Of a stretch of DNA of 64,000 nt, positions 8,306 to 17,063 are shown in pieces. The notes below the pieces were generated by a model. That model ran no database searches, was not told the origin of the DNA, and saw nothing but the letters and a program-made list of their open reading frames with translations. The position numbers and the translations under genes are program-made. This stretch comes from VXNE01 sp965248075 (GTDB lineage Bacteria > Pseudomonadota > Gammaproteobacteria > Pseudomonadales > Azotimanducaceae). Location of the stretch: assembly GCA_965248075.1 (NCBI GenBank), contig CBDFIL010000001.1:744001-808000 (forward strand), read 5' to 3'. Positions within the stretch are counted from its first letter, which is position 1. Each line of letters begins with the position of its first letter.

Positions 8306-9178
8306 TCAGAACCGCATCGGGTTGATCGGCGGCCAGGAGTCCTTGGTCGCGAGGATCGCCTCGCCGACGTCCTCGACGTCCCAGGGCTCGTCCGACTCGT
8401 CCTTCTCGGCCACAGTCTCCATCTGCCAGGACAGCAGGGACACCCGGTTGCCGCCCACGATCCACGTGCGGCCCGTGACGTCCTTGGCCTCGTCCGTGCA
8501 GAGCCACACCACGGACGGCGAGACCTTATCGGGCGGGAAGCGGTCCTTGGCCTGTTCCGGCAGGATGTCGTCCGTCAACCGCGACAGCGCGGTGGGCGCC
8601 AGGATGTTCACGGTAACGCCGTAGCGCATGCCTTCGAGGTACAGGCAGCGGGCAAAACCGGCGATGCCGGCCTTGGCGGCGCCGTAGTTGGTCTGGCCGA
8701 AGTTGCCGAGCAGGCCGGAGGTGGAGCTGGTGACGACGATGCGCCCGCCGTGTCCCTGGGCAAGCATCTGGTCGTAGGCGGCCTTCGCGGAGAGATAGGT
8801 GCCGCGCAGGTGCACGTCCACCACGACGTCCCACATCTCGTTGTCCATGTTCTTGAAGGACTTGTCCCGCAGGATGCCGGCGTTGCAGATGCAGATGTCG
8901 AGCTTGCCGAAGTTGTCGACCGCCGCCTGCACCATGCCGCGCGCGTGATCCTGGTCGGCCACCGAGCCGTAGTCGGCGACGGCCTTGCCGCCGGCGGCCT
9001 GGATTTCCGCAGCGACCTGATCGGCCATGGCGCTGCCGGCGCCGGTGCCGTCCCGCGCGCCACCGAGATCGTTGACCACGACCGCCGCGCCTTCCGCGGC
9101 GAGCAGCAGCGCGTGCGTGCGGCCGAGACCGCCCCCGGCGCCCGTGACGAGCGCGACCTTACCGTCCAGCATTCCCAT
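8306..9178 (-). CDS. short-chain dehydrogenase (3-hydroxyacyl-CoA dehydrogenase type)
   Basis: 290 residues, classical SDR. The cofactor loop is VTGAGGGLGRTHALLLAAEG (T-G-x3-G-x-G). The structural motif is N-A-G in CICNAGILRDKSF. The catalytic Ser is in VVTSSTSGLLGNFGQ and the Y-x3-K is NYGAAKAG. The sequence around VVVNDLGG and the extended C-terminus resemble the dehydrogenase domain of multifunctional enzyme type 2, so a 3-hydroxyacyl-CoA substrate is likely. It is divergent from the SDR at 9247, with a 68-base shared promoter region. Confidence 0.88.
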   Translation of the reverse strand: MGMLDGKVALVTGAGGGLGRTHALLLAAEGAAVVVNDLGGARDGTGAGSAMADQVAAEIQAAGGKAVADYGSVADQDHARGMVQAAVDNFGKLDICICNAGILRDKSFKNMDNEMWDVVVDVHLRGTYLSAKAAYDQMLAQGHGGRIVVTSSTSGLLGNFGQTNYGAAKAGIAGFARCLYLEGMRYGVTVNILAPTALSRLTDDILPEQAKDRFPPDKVSPSVVWLCTDEAKDVTGRTWIVGGNRVSLLSWQMETVAEKDESDEPWDVEDVGEAILATKDSWPPINPMRF

Positions 9179-9246
9179 GAGCCGTGTGCCCTCCGTTAGA
9201 ATCGATGGGTTTTTGACAGAGAACCGGCGATTTTACGGGGAAGGAA

Positions 9247-9996
9247 ATGGATAAGCTATTCGATCTCACCGGCAAGACGGCGCTCATCACGGGCGGCAGC
9301 CGCGGCCTCGGGCGCGAGATGGCGCTGGCGTTCGCGGACCATGGCGCGGACGTGATCGTCACCAGCCGCAAGCTCGACAACTGCGAGCAGGTGGCGGCGG
9401 AGATCGAGGCGAAGGGCCGCCAGGCGCTGGCCTACGGCTGCCACGTCGGCCATTGGGACGAATGCGACGCCCTGGTCGAGGCCGCCTACGCGCGCTTCGG
9501 CAAGGTGGACATCCTCGTCAACAACGCCGGCATGTCGCCGCTCTATCCGAAGCTCTCGGCGGTGACGGAGGACCTCTTCGACAAGGTCGTGGGCGTCAAC
9601 CTCAAGGGGCCCTACCGCCTCTCGGCGCTCATCGGCGAGCGCATGGCCGCCGGCGACGGCGGCTGCATCATCAACATCAGCAGCAACGCCGCTGTCGACG
9701 CGAGCCCCAACTCGGAGCCCTACGGCGCCGCGAAGGCCGGCCTCAACTCGCTGACGCGGTCCCTCGCCTTCGCGTTCGGCGAGAAGGTGCGCGTCAACTG
9801 CATCCAGGCAGGTCCCTTCCTCACCGACATCTCCAAGGCTTGGCCGCCAGAGACCTTCAAGTCGATGGAGACGCGTCTCGCCCTGCGCCGCGGCGGCGAG
9901 CCGGACGAGATCGTCGGCGCCGCCCTGTTCCTTGCGAGTCCATCGGCGAGTTTCACCACCGGCGCCGTCATTCGCGTGGACGGAGGGTCTCCGTAG
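9247..9996 (+). CDS. short-chain dehydrogenase/reductase
   Basis: 249 residues. The classical SDR pattern is complete: ALITGGSRGLGREMALAFAD, VNNAGMSPLYPKL, INISSNAAVDASP and PYGAAKAG, with the C-terminal FTTGAVIRVDGG. GGGGAAGGAA lies just before the ATG and is a strong ribosome site. The substrate is not readable from sequence. Its last 29 bases overlap the 3' end of the oppositely oriented ATP-grasp gene. Confidence 0.9.
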   Translation: MDKLFDLTGKTALITGGSRGLGREMALAFADHGADVIVTSRKLDNCEQVAAEIEAKGRQALAYGCHVGHWDECDALVEAAYARFGKVDILVNNAGMSPLYPKLSAVTEDLFDKVVGVNLKGPYRLSALIGERMAAGDGGCIINISSNAAVDASPNSEPYGAAKAGLNSLTRSLAFAFGEKVRVNCIQAGPFLTDISKAWPPETFKSMETRLALRRGGEPDEIVGAALFLASPSASFTTGAVIRVDGGSP

Positions 9997-10870
9997 GCTC
10001 GGGAAGCCCTGATTTATCAGAGGTTCCCTGGGCGGACAGGAGCGCCTCAACCACGCGCGGGGTGGGATCGACGCCCGTCAGAGCTTCGAGGGTGGCGAGC
10101 CCCCCGGGGTTCGCGACGTTCGCCTCGAACAGGTACGGCCAGGCCAGATCGATGCCCGCAAAGCGCACGCCCTGCGCGTTGAGCCGCGCAATGACACGTC
10201 CAACGAGCCCTTCTTCCGCTGCGCTGAGCAGCGCCGTTCGCGGCGTGGCGCCGGCCCGGAGGTTGCCCGTCTTGGCATAGGCCCCGATCACGGTGTCGCC
10301 GGCCACGATGACGCGCTTTTCCCGTTCCCGGGCCTCGGGCACGTAGCGCTGCAGCACGCAGTAGCCGCCGTTCGCGGTGAGCCGCAGCAGCACGTCGCGC
10401 GCATCCGGACGCTCCGCGCACAGCCGGTGCACGTCGCGCCCGAAACTCCCGGCCACCGGCTTCGCCACCCACTCGCCACCCCGGGCGACGCGACGCAACA
10501 GGACATCCGGGTCCGCGCTCGCGTAAGTCTCCGGCTGGAACTCGGCCAGCCCGAACTTGCCGTGCTGGAAGACGAGCGCATCCACGCTGTTCACGAAACG
10601 CTGCTGCGGCACGGTGCGCAGCATCTGCATCCGGTCGAGAAAGGTCTCGCGCCCGCCGAAACCGAGGAGCCAGACCAGGTCGAAGACATCGAGCGGGGTC
10701 GTATGGCCTTCCCGCGTGGAGGCCACCACCCCCCGCTCCATCACCGACAGTGACTCCCAGGTCAGGCTGGCAACTTCCCAACCTGCGTCGACGAATGCCC
10801 GCGAGAGCCGTTCCCGATTGTCGTTCGCGGGCTCGCCGACGCCGGAGGCAAGAAACGCAAGGGCGCGCAA
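9968..10870 (-). CDS. ATP-grasp ligase, glutathione-synthetase-like
   Basis: 300 residues. N-terminal pre-ATP-grasp domain, then GEWVAKPVAGSFGRDVHRL (ATP-binding loop), GGYCVLQRYVPEAREREKRV, and RFAGIDLAWPYLFEANVANP, which carries the metal-binding D and the E-x-N typical of GshB/RimK ligases. Such enzymes join a carboxylate to an amine with ATP. GshB is the nearest recognisable relative, but it is divergent enough that glutathione itself is only a guess. It is followed upstream on the same strand by a DUF3108 protein 13 bases away, so the two are likely co-transcribed. Confidence 0.72.
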   Translation of the reverse strand: MRALAFLASGVGEPANDNRERLSRAFVDAGWEVASLTWESLSVMERGVVASTREGHTTPLDVFDLVWLLGFGGRETFLDRMQMLRTVPQQRFVNSVDALVFQHGKFGLAEFQPETYASADPDVLLRRVARGGEWVAKPVAGSFGRDVHRLCAERPDARDVLLRLTANGGYCVLQRYVPEAREREKRVIVAGDTVIGAYAKTGNLRAGATPRTALLSAAEEGLVGRVIARLNAQGVRFAGIDLAWPYLFEANVANPGGLATLEALTGVDPTPRVVEALLSAQGTSDKSGLPEPTETLRPRE

Positions 10871-10883
10871 GGCGGTTGCCAGG

Positions 10884-11819
10884 TCAGTCCTGAGGGGGCG
10901 CCAGTGCGGCGACGATCCTGCCGCCCGTCTCGCGTCCCGTCAGTTCGCTGCGCACCATGCGGTGCGGCCGCTCGCGCGTCATCCAGACCGTCCCCGCGAG
11001 TCCGTCTCCATCGAGATCGACCAGTTCCAGCCGGTAAGCACCGAAACGCCCGGCCGGCACCTCCACCGACTCGACACCGCTCAGCGTGGCATGCCACTCG
11101 TGAACCTGCTGCCGCTGCAGGTCGAGCGTACGGAAGCGCGCCTCGAAGCCGGGCGCGAGCGCCGCGCCCGCAAGCGCGGTCGCCAGGTGCCCCACTACCG
11201 GCCCTTTGGAGGGAATCGCGACGAGCCGATCGTCCGCGCCGGGCTCGGCGATCACGCCGGAGACGCCATCCGACGCCACATCGAGCACGACGCGACCCTG
11301 CCCCACCTGTACGATGCGGTGCACCGGGACCAGGTCTTCCTCTCTCAGGTAGACGGTATCGACGAGATCGCCCGCCGGCGCCTGCGCCCGGGTTTCCACC
11401 CGCCACACCGGCGCTCCGTTCCAGGATTGCCGCGACCTCTCGACGTTCGAGTGGAACGCGTACTCCTCGCCGCCGACCGCCACCGAGATCCGGTAGCGCA
11501 ACGTGCTCGCCGCGACGCGCGACCCATCGGCACGTAACGCCGGTCCGCCATTAGCCGCGTCGACGACTTCGGAAAGCTCGCCGGCCGCGGTGGGTTCCGC
11601 GTCGGCGTCGGCCGGCGCCGCCGGCATCGCCAACCCCCCCACGAGAGCGAGCGCGGCGAGACGTATGCCTGCTCCCCGTAGCGTCCACGGCCATCCCTGC
11701 CGGTCGTCGACGCCGTCCGTCCGTACTTCCTCGATGCGCGCCGCACCCAGCGGCGCGCGAAGGCTGTTGCGCTGCACCTGAGGCGCCCCCCGCGGATTTG
11801 AGACTGCGCTATTATCCAC
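10884..11819 (-). CDS. DUF3108-type secreted protein
   Basis: 311 residues from the first ATG. A basic stretch then GIRLAALALVGGLAMPAAPA is a signal peptide, but it sits about 50 residues from that ATG, so the true start is probably internal (for example the GTG at 11777). The mature part, with LRYRISVAVGGEEYAF, WRVETRAQA, a TVYLREEDLVPVHR segment and VPAGRFGAYRLELVDLDG, follows the beta-strand pattern of DUF3108 proteins, which are periplasmic or envelope proteins of unknown function. Its annotated ATG is only two bases from the divergent nadA ATG, another reason to doubt it. Confidence 0.6.
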   Translation of the reverse strand: MDNSAVSNPRGAPQVQRNSLRAPLGAARIEEVRTDGVDDRQGWPWTLRGAGIRLAALALVGGLAMPAAPADADAEPTAAGELSEVVDAANGGPALRADGSRVAASTLRYRISVAVGGEEYAFHSNVERSRQSWNGAPVWRVETRAQAPAGDLVDTVYLREEDLVPVHRIVQVGQGRVVLDVASDGVSGVIAEPGADDRLVAIPSKGPVVGHLATALAGAALAPGFEARFRTLDLQRQQVHEWHATLSGVESVEVPAGRFGAYRLELVDLDGDGLAGTVWMTRERPHRMVRSELTGRETGGRIVAALAPPQD

Positions 11820-11821
11820 CG

Positions 11822-12847
11822 ATGCGCGCGGATTACAGTTTGGCGCCCGCCGAGATCCCGATACACGAGCCGGCGGTGTTGTCGGCGGCGGAACGGGCGC
11901 TCAGGAAGGACGCGATCCGGGAGCGCCTCGCCGCACTCGATGCCGTCCTCGTCGCCCACTACTACGTCGACGGCGACATTCAGGATCTCGCCCTGGAAAC
12001 CGGCGGCTGCGTGTCGGACTCCCTCGAGATGGCGCGCTTCGGGCGCGACCACCCGGCCTCCACACTGGTCGTCGCCGGCGTGCGCTTCATGGGGGAGACC
12101 GCGAAGATTCTCTCGCCCGAGAAGCGCGTTCTCATGCCGACGCTGGAGGCCGAATGCTCGCTCGACCTCGGCTGTCCCCCCGACGAGTTCGAGGCCTTCG
12201 CGGCAGAGCACCCCGACCGCACGGTGGTCGTTTACGCGAACACCTCTGTGCACGTCAAGGCGATGTCCGACTGGGTCGTGACTTCGAGCATCGGGCTGCG
12301 CATCGTCGAGCACCTGGCGGCCGGCGGCGAGAAGATCCTGTGGGCGCCCGACAAGCACCTCGGGAACTACATCCGCCAGGAGACCGGGGCGGACATGCTG
12401 CTCTGGACGGGCGCCTGCGTGGTGCACGAAGAGTTCAAGTTCCAGGCCCTCCGTGACCTGATGAACGTCTATCCGGACGCCGGCGTGCTCGTGCATCCGG
12501 AGTCGCCCGCCGCCGTGGTCGGGATCGCGGACTGCGTCGGTTCGACCAGCCAGATCATCCAGGCCTCCCGGGACCTGCCCAACGACACGTTCATCGTGGC
12601 GACCGACCGGGGGATCTTCCACCAGTTGCGCAGGCAATCCCCCCACAAGCGTTTCATCGAGGCGCCCACGGCCGGCGACGGCGCAACCTGCCGCAGTTGC
12701 GCGCACTGCCCGTGGATGGCCATGAACGAGCTCGACAACCTGGCCGCGACGCTCGAGCGGCTCGACAACGAGGTACTCGTCGATCCGGAGATCGGCCGGC
12801 GGGCGATGATTCCACTGCAACGGATGCTGGACTTCCCCAAACCATGA
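11822..12847 (+). CDS. nadA: quinolinate synthase A
   Basis: 341 residues. Condenses iminoaspartate with dihydroxyacetone phosphate to quinolinate in de novo NAD synthesis, with a [4Fe-4S] cluster. Visible: AHYYVDGDIQDLALETGG followed by C-V-S-D-S, MGETAKILSPEKRVLMP, LDLGCPPDEF, the cluster cysteine in LWTGACVVHEEF, VLVHPES, SQIIQ, and CRSCAHCPWMAMNELDNL near the C-terminus. The start at 11822 follows an alternative in-frame ATG at 11798. The stop overlaps the next start as ATGA, so translation of the downstream redoxin is coupled to nadA. Confidence 0.96.
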   Translation: MRADYSLAPAEIPIHEPAVLSAAERALRKDAIRERLAALDAVLVAHYYVDGDIQDLALETGGCVSDSLEMARFGRDHPASTLVVAGVRFMGETAKILSPEKRVLMPTLEAECSLDLGCPPDEFEAFAAEHPDRTVVVYANTSVHVKAMSDWVVTSSIGLRIVEHLAAGGEKILWAPDKHLGNYIRQETGADMLLWTGACVVHEEFKFQALRDLMNVYPDAGVLVHPESPAAVVGIADCVGSTSQIIQASRDLPNDTFIVATDRGIFHQLRRQSPHKRFIEAPTAGDGATCRSCAHCPWMAMNELDNLAATLERLDNEVLVDPEIGRRAMIPLQRMLDFPKP

Positions 12848-13434
12848 ATACGCCATTACAGCCCTTTCCGCGCCGCGCCCGATGCGGCGCCTTCGCGCTT
12901 GCCGCTTTGCTCGCTGTCCCGGCCGTCTTGGCCTCCGACTACAGCGATGGCTGGGGCCCACCTGTCGGCAACGCCATCCCCGAGGCCGCGCTGACGGATC
13001 AGTTCGGCCACCCGCAGACCCTTGCCGGCCTGATGGGGCCCAGGGGACTCCTGATCTTCTTCAATCGCTCCGCGGACTGGTGACCCTACTGCCAACGTCA
13101 GCTCGTGCAGCTGAATACGCATCGCGAACAGTTCCGGCAGGCCGGAGTGCCCGTCGCCGCAGTCACCTTCGACAACGTTGCGGTATTGGAGGAATTCACC
13201 TCCGACCGGGGGATCGAATACCCGCTGCTGTCCGACCCCTCCGGTACCTACATGCACGGTCTCGGCATCCGCAACGAGGAATACGGGCCCGACCACCCGG
13301 CCTTCGGCCTGCCCCATCCCGGCGTGATGTGGATCGACGCGGCCGGCACGATACGCTACAAGGCCGCCGTGCCGGACTATCGCTCCCGGCCCGACTTTGC
13401 GGAGTTGCTCACCGCCATCGCGGCAGGGCCGTAG
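12844..13434 (+). CDS. secreted redoxin with in-frame TGA at the catalytic position (probable selenoprotein)
   Basis: 196 codons read through one TGA. The N-terminus (PFPRRARCGAFALAALLAVP) is a signal peptide, so the protein should be periplasmic. The AhpC/TSA-like thioredoxin fold starts NAIPEAALTDQFGHPQ, GLLIFFNRSADW, then TGA at 13081-13083 (codon 80), then PYCQRQLVQLN. Relatives carry W-C-P-Y-C here, so TGA replaces exactly the N-terminal redox cysteine, giving U-x-x-C. The same frame stays open and family-like for 116 further codons (VAAVTFDNVAVLEEF, YPLLSDPSGTYMHGLGI, GVMWIDAAGTIRYK). A hairpin follows the TGA. A gene caller will split this into two pieces. The alternative is a nonsense mutation of TGC. 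No sel genes are in the window. Confidence 0.8.
13098..13114 (+). promoter_or_regulatory. candidate bacterial SECIS hairpin
   Basis: TCAGCT (13098-13103) pairs with AGCTGA (13109-13114) around a five-base loop CGTGC; a further CGT/ACG pairing is possible with a small bulge. The loop begins 20 bases after the TGA and has G at its second position followed by U. Known bacterial SECIS elements sit in the coding sequence just after UGA, with an apical loop roughly 16-37 bases downstream and a G among its first two bases. The geometry fits; folding energy was not computed. Confidence 0.6.
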
Positions 13435-13470
13435 GGGCCGCCCTGGTGGCGGCCCGTCTCGAATCAATGC
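13432..13470. repeat. single copy of the TAGGGG hairpin repeat
   Basis: Starts TAGGGGCCGCC, loop CTGGT, then GGCGGCCC. The 8-bp stem (13435-13442 with 13448-13455) is perfect but differs in sequence from the array at 3790, with both arms changed together. A CGTCTC and a CACGG-like tail follow as in the array. Its TAG is the stop codon of the redoxin gene. Confidence 0.75.
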
Positions 13471-13537
13471 ACGGTCACGGCACGGACTCCACAACGCCGG
13501 TTGGAGAAGACGCGTAGGGCAGGCCCTTGTGATAACC

Positions 13538-15094
13538 ATGCGCGCGCACACGCAGTCCGGAACGCTCGAAGGCGTCGAGCGCGGCGGCGTGTCGGCGTTC
13601 CTGGGTGTGCCCTACGCCGCATCGCCCACCGGGGCGCTGCGGTGGCGGCCGCCGCAGGCGCCGATGGCGTGGGCCGGCGTGCGGCCCGCCAGGACCTTCG
13701 GCAACGCGGCCGCCCAAAGCCCGCTGCCCGGCGGCATTCTCGGTGTCGCCGAACCGCTCGATGAGGACTGCCTGTATCTGAACGTGTGGACACCCGGCAT
13801 CGACGCCGGCGCACGGCCGGTCATGGTGTGGATCCATGGCGGCGCGTTCGAGATCGGGGCCGGGTCACAGGCGATCTACGACGGGGCCAGACTTGCGTTG
13901 CGAGGCGACGTCGTGGTGGTGACGATCAACTACCGCATGGGACCGTTCGGGTTCCTGCGGTTGGTGGACGCCACCACAGGCGCCGTACCCGCCACCGGCA
14001 GCGAGGGCATGCTCGACATGGTGGCGGCGCTGGAATGGGTGGCCGGAAACATCGCGGGCTTCGGCGGCGACCCCGGCAACGTCACGGTGTTTGGCGAGTC
14101 CGCCGGCGGCATCGCGATCGCCGGCCTGCTGGCCATGTCCCGCGCGCGCGGCCTGTTCGCGCGCGCCATCGTACAGAGCGGCCCCCCGTACGCCCGCGCG
14201 GTCGACGAGGCGAACGCGCTGGGGGAGACGGTGATCGAGCGCCTCGGACGCGGCCGCGGCGCGGACGCGCTACACGGCGCAAGCACGGCCGAACTCCTCC
14301 GAGCGGTCCCGAACATCACCGACTCGTTCGCGGAAGACGCCGGTCCGGACGCCGTGTTCGCAACCCGCCGCCCGTGGCTCACAGCGGACGGCGAGCTGGT
14401 CCCGGCCGCCCCGCTCGATGCCATTGCCGCGGGTTCCGCAGCCGGCGTATCCCTGCTGGCCGGGACGACGCGCGACGAGATGCGCGCGATGCCGCCGGAT
14501 GCGTCCAACGAGAGCGTGCACCGCATTCTCGGCGCGATCTTCCCACGCGTCGCACGCAGCGACTGGCCCCTGGTCATGGACCGCTATCGGGACGCGCGAT
14601 CGGTCGACCCGCCCCTCATGACCGCCGGACCGAGCAATGCGACCCAGCTCGTCGCAGCCGCCGTACACACCGACCTCAACGCCCGGGTTCCGGTCATTCG
14701 TCTGCTCGAAGCCCAGCGCGCGCACGCTGCCGTGCACCACTACGTGTTCACGTGGACCTCGCCGCAGGGCGATGGCAGCACGGGCGCACCCCACGGCGGC
14801 GAGATCGCGCTCGTTTTCGGCACCCACGATCTGTCCGCCGAGACCCGCCGCATGTTTGGCGCCGGGCCGGCTGCGGATGCCCTGTCGAACGCCATGCAGG
14901 ACGCCTGGGTCGCGTTTGCGCGGGTCGGCGATCCGTCCACCCAAGCGCTCGGCTCCTGGCCTGCGTACGGCGAGACCCGATCGACGCAGCTCATCGGTGA
15001 ACTCTGCGAGGTACAGGAGGACCCGTGGGGCACGGAGCGGGCACTCTGGGACGGGTACGACAACGCGGCGATCATGCCGGCGTACCTGGTCTAG
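13538..15094 (+). CDS. type B carboxylesterase
   Basis: 518 residues. Classical carboxylesterase/cholinesterase-fold motifs in order: FLGVPYAASPTGALRW, EDCLYLNVWTPG, MVWIHGGAFEIGAGS (oxyanion hole), NYRMGPFGFL, and the nucleophile in VTVFGESAGGIAIAGLLA. The acid is probably in AGTTRDEMRA and the histidine in GAPHGGEIALVFG. No signal peptide is seen from the ATG at 13538, chosen because the frame upstream runs through the hairpin repeat and reads as nonsense. Probable hydrolysis of a bulky ester; substrate unknown. Confidence 0.9.
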   Translation: MRAHTQSGTLEGVERGGVSAFLGVPYAASPTGALRWRPPQAPMAWAGVRPARTFGNAAAQSPLPGGILGVAEPLDEDCLYLNVWTPGIDAGARPVMVWIHGGAFEIGAGSQAIYDGARLALRGDVVVVTINYRMGPFGFLRLVDATTGAVPATGSEGMLDMVAALEWVAGNIAGFGGDPGNVTVFGESAGGIAIAGLLAMSRARGLFARAIVQSGPPYARAVDEANALGETVIERLGRGRGADALHGASTAELLRAVPNITDSFAEDAGPDAVFATRRPWLTADGELVPAAPLDAIAAGSAAGVSLLAGTTRDEMRAMPPDASNESVHRILGAIFPRVARSDWPLVMDRYRDARSVDPPLMTAGPSNATQLVAAAVHTDLNARVPVIRLLEAQRAHAAVHHYVFTWTSPQGDGSTGAPHGGEIALVFGTHDLSAETRRMFGAGPAADALSNAMQDAWVAFARVGDPSTQALGSWPAYGETRSTQLIGELCEVQEDPWGTERALWDGYDNAAIMPAYLV

Positions 15095-15200
15095 GGGCTT
15101 GCGCCGTAGAACGGAAAGGCAGTGAAGTTCTATGGCGCAAACCCATAGGGAGGTGGGGGCTGGGGCCAGACACGGAGCGCAAGCGAGGAGTTTGGCGGCG

Positions 15201-16971
15201 CTAGCCCGCATTTCTCACCAATGCGACGAATGATGCCCGAACGACGCCGGAACGGACGGCGAATGTATGGGGAATTCGTGATATTGCGTTCACAGCCGGT
15301 GGGTTGGCGTGCAAAGGGGCGAAAAAAGGGGAATTCGGGTGGCGCCAAGGGTCATTGGGGTGCTGACCTGGGCGCCGCCAAGGTTGCCGGACAGGTACAA
15401 CCGCTGGCGAGATGCCAGTGGCGGCGAAAAGTCGGAGAACCGAGCGTTGCGTCAACAACGCAATGGCATGGCCTGGAGGTTGTACAGAATCTGTCGGAAC
15501 AGTGCGGCGCGCGGCCAGGACTCGGAGAAGGACAACTTGATGCGGCGCACGCTGACGCGCACCCGCACGCCGACCTTGAGCAGCTTGTCGCGAATCGTGC
15601 CGCACTGCGCCTTGGCCAGCCGCGTTCCGGCGAGTCCGACGCGACGCAGCGTCTGCATCAGCACATAGGCGAACGAGGCGAAGTACAGGCGCAGTTGGTT
15701 GGCGTGCATCGTGGCCGTGCTGGTACGGTCGGCGAACAGGTCGAGTTGCTGTTCCTTGATGCGGTTCTCCATGTCGCCGCGCGCACAGTAGAGCTTCTCG
15801 TACAGGGTCTGTTCGTCCATCGCCTCGGTCGCGATGTTGGTCACCACGAAGCGCGGGTTGGGGCCGAGCGCGGAGTGCTCCACGCGCGCCACCACGCGCC
15901 GCGACCGCGACCAACTGCGCGCCGCGTAGCGCAGCGCGTCGAAGCGCCGCGTCGTCTCGCCCGTCATTTCGGCCATGACGCGCGTCTCGTACAGCGTCGC
16001 CGCGACCATGCCCGTCAAGCGCGGGTTGACCGGCAGCCCGAGTACGTAATCCACGCCGCACGCCTCGCACCACGCCATGAGGTCCTCGCGGCAAAAGCCG
16101 CCGTCGCCGCGCACCACGACGCGCGTCGCCGGCCAGCGCGCGCGGATCGACGCGACGATCCGGTCGAGTTCCGCAACCGTGCCCGCCGCGCCGTCGACCG
16201 ACGCCGAGCGCAGCCGCGCGCACAGCAGGTGCTCGCCGCAGAAGACATAGAGCGGCAGGTAGCAGTAGCTGTCGTAATGACCGTGGAAATGGCGCCCTTC
16301 CGCCCTTCCTGCATACCGTGCAAGGTGTCGTCGGTGGCGTCGACATCCAGCACAATGCGCGCCGGCGGCGTCTCGTGCGCCTCCAGGAACGTCTCCACCA
16401 GCAACCCGTCCATCGCCGCCATGTCCGCCACGATCTTCTTGTAGCGATGCGCCGCGGCGTCCGCCGCCAGCGTCAGTTCCAACCGGTTCAGCGTGCTCTT
16501 GCCAGCCAGCGGCTTGCCGCGGTCCGTCTCCCGCTGGCGACGTGCGCCCACCACATCCTCGCAATCGCACAGCAGCGCCAGCAGCCGGTCTCGGCACAAC
16601 TCGTCGTGATCGTTCAGATCCTCGTACCCCAGACAGATGCCCAGCACGCGCTGCTTCACCAACGTCTCCACGCGATGCTCGATGCGCCGTGGATCGCGGT
16701 GGTCCGAAAAACACTCACCCAGACGCTTCAGTATCCCGACCCGTTCCTCCAACTCCCGCAACGCCAGCCCGCCGCCGTCCGTCGCAATCTCGCCGCCATC
16801 GAAAACACCCACCACCGCGCGCTTTCCAAGACCTCCAAACTTCAGTTGCGATGCGCTACACTCCGTTCCCATAAGGCCGCGTCTCCGGTGTCCGTAAATG
16901 CTTGTTCCAACATACATTTACGCCCAGAACGCGGCCTTTGTTCAACCCCCTTGGTGAGAAATGCGGGCTAG
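15201..16971. mobile_element. IS1380-like insertion sequence with CTAG target duplication
   Basis: Both ends carry the same sequence in opposite orientation: CTAG then CCCGCATTTCTCACCAA at 15201-15221, and its exact reverse complement at 16951-16971. Taking CTAG as the 4-bp target duplication, the element is 15205-16967, about 1.76 kb, with a 17-bp perfect terminal repeat. One leftward transposase gene fills most of it. About 240 bases between the transposase stop and the left end hold no gene. Intact ends plus a frameshifted transposase suggest a recent but now dead copy, movable only in trans. Confidence 0.82.
15452..16872 (-). pseudogene. IS1380-family transposase, frameshifted by an 8-bp duplication
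   Basis: The N-terminal part (from ATG 16872: SQLKFGGLGKRAVVGVFDGG, ATDGGGLALRELEERVGIL, then IVLDVDATDDTLHGMQEGR) and the C-terminal part (HFHGHYDSYCYLPLYVFCGE, RVVVRGDGGFCREDLMAWC, YEKLYCARGDMENRIKEQQ) are both typical of IS1380 DDE transposases but lie in different frames. The break is at 16293-16308, where CGCCCTTC occurs twice in tandem (plus strand). Removing one 8-base copy restores a continuous protein of about 470 residues. Programmed frameshifting is unlikely at such a site. Confidence 0.85.
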
Positions 16972-17063
16972 GGGCTTGTCCCCCAACGCCAACCGTTCCT
17001 CGTGATCGAAAGCGCCGACAAGAAGCCGGCTCCACATAATCCACACAACGGACAACGCCAGGC

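Noticed and set aside
6060..8507. 815-codon fusion of phosphoesterase region and sulfatase
   Set aside because: The first half is an out-of-frame reading of the phosphoesterase gene; the sulfatase has its own ATG and ribosome site at 7460.
13081..13083. Ordinary frameshift or pseudogene in the redoxin
   Set aside because: The frame is unchanged across the TGA, the codon falls exactly on the catalytic Cys, and a SECIS-like hairpin follows. A nonsense mutation remains the alternative and is stated.
15092..16978. Composite element bounded by the 11-bp direct repeat CTAGGGGCTTG
   Set aside because: The repeat matches the start of the dispersed hairpin family, so the similarity is better explained by that than by a larger transposon; the IS boundaries at 15201 and 16971 are clear.
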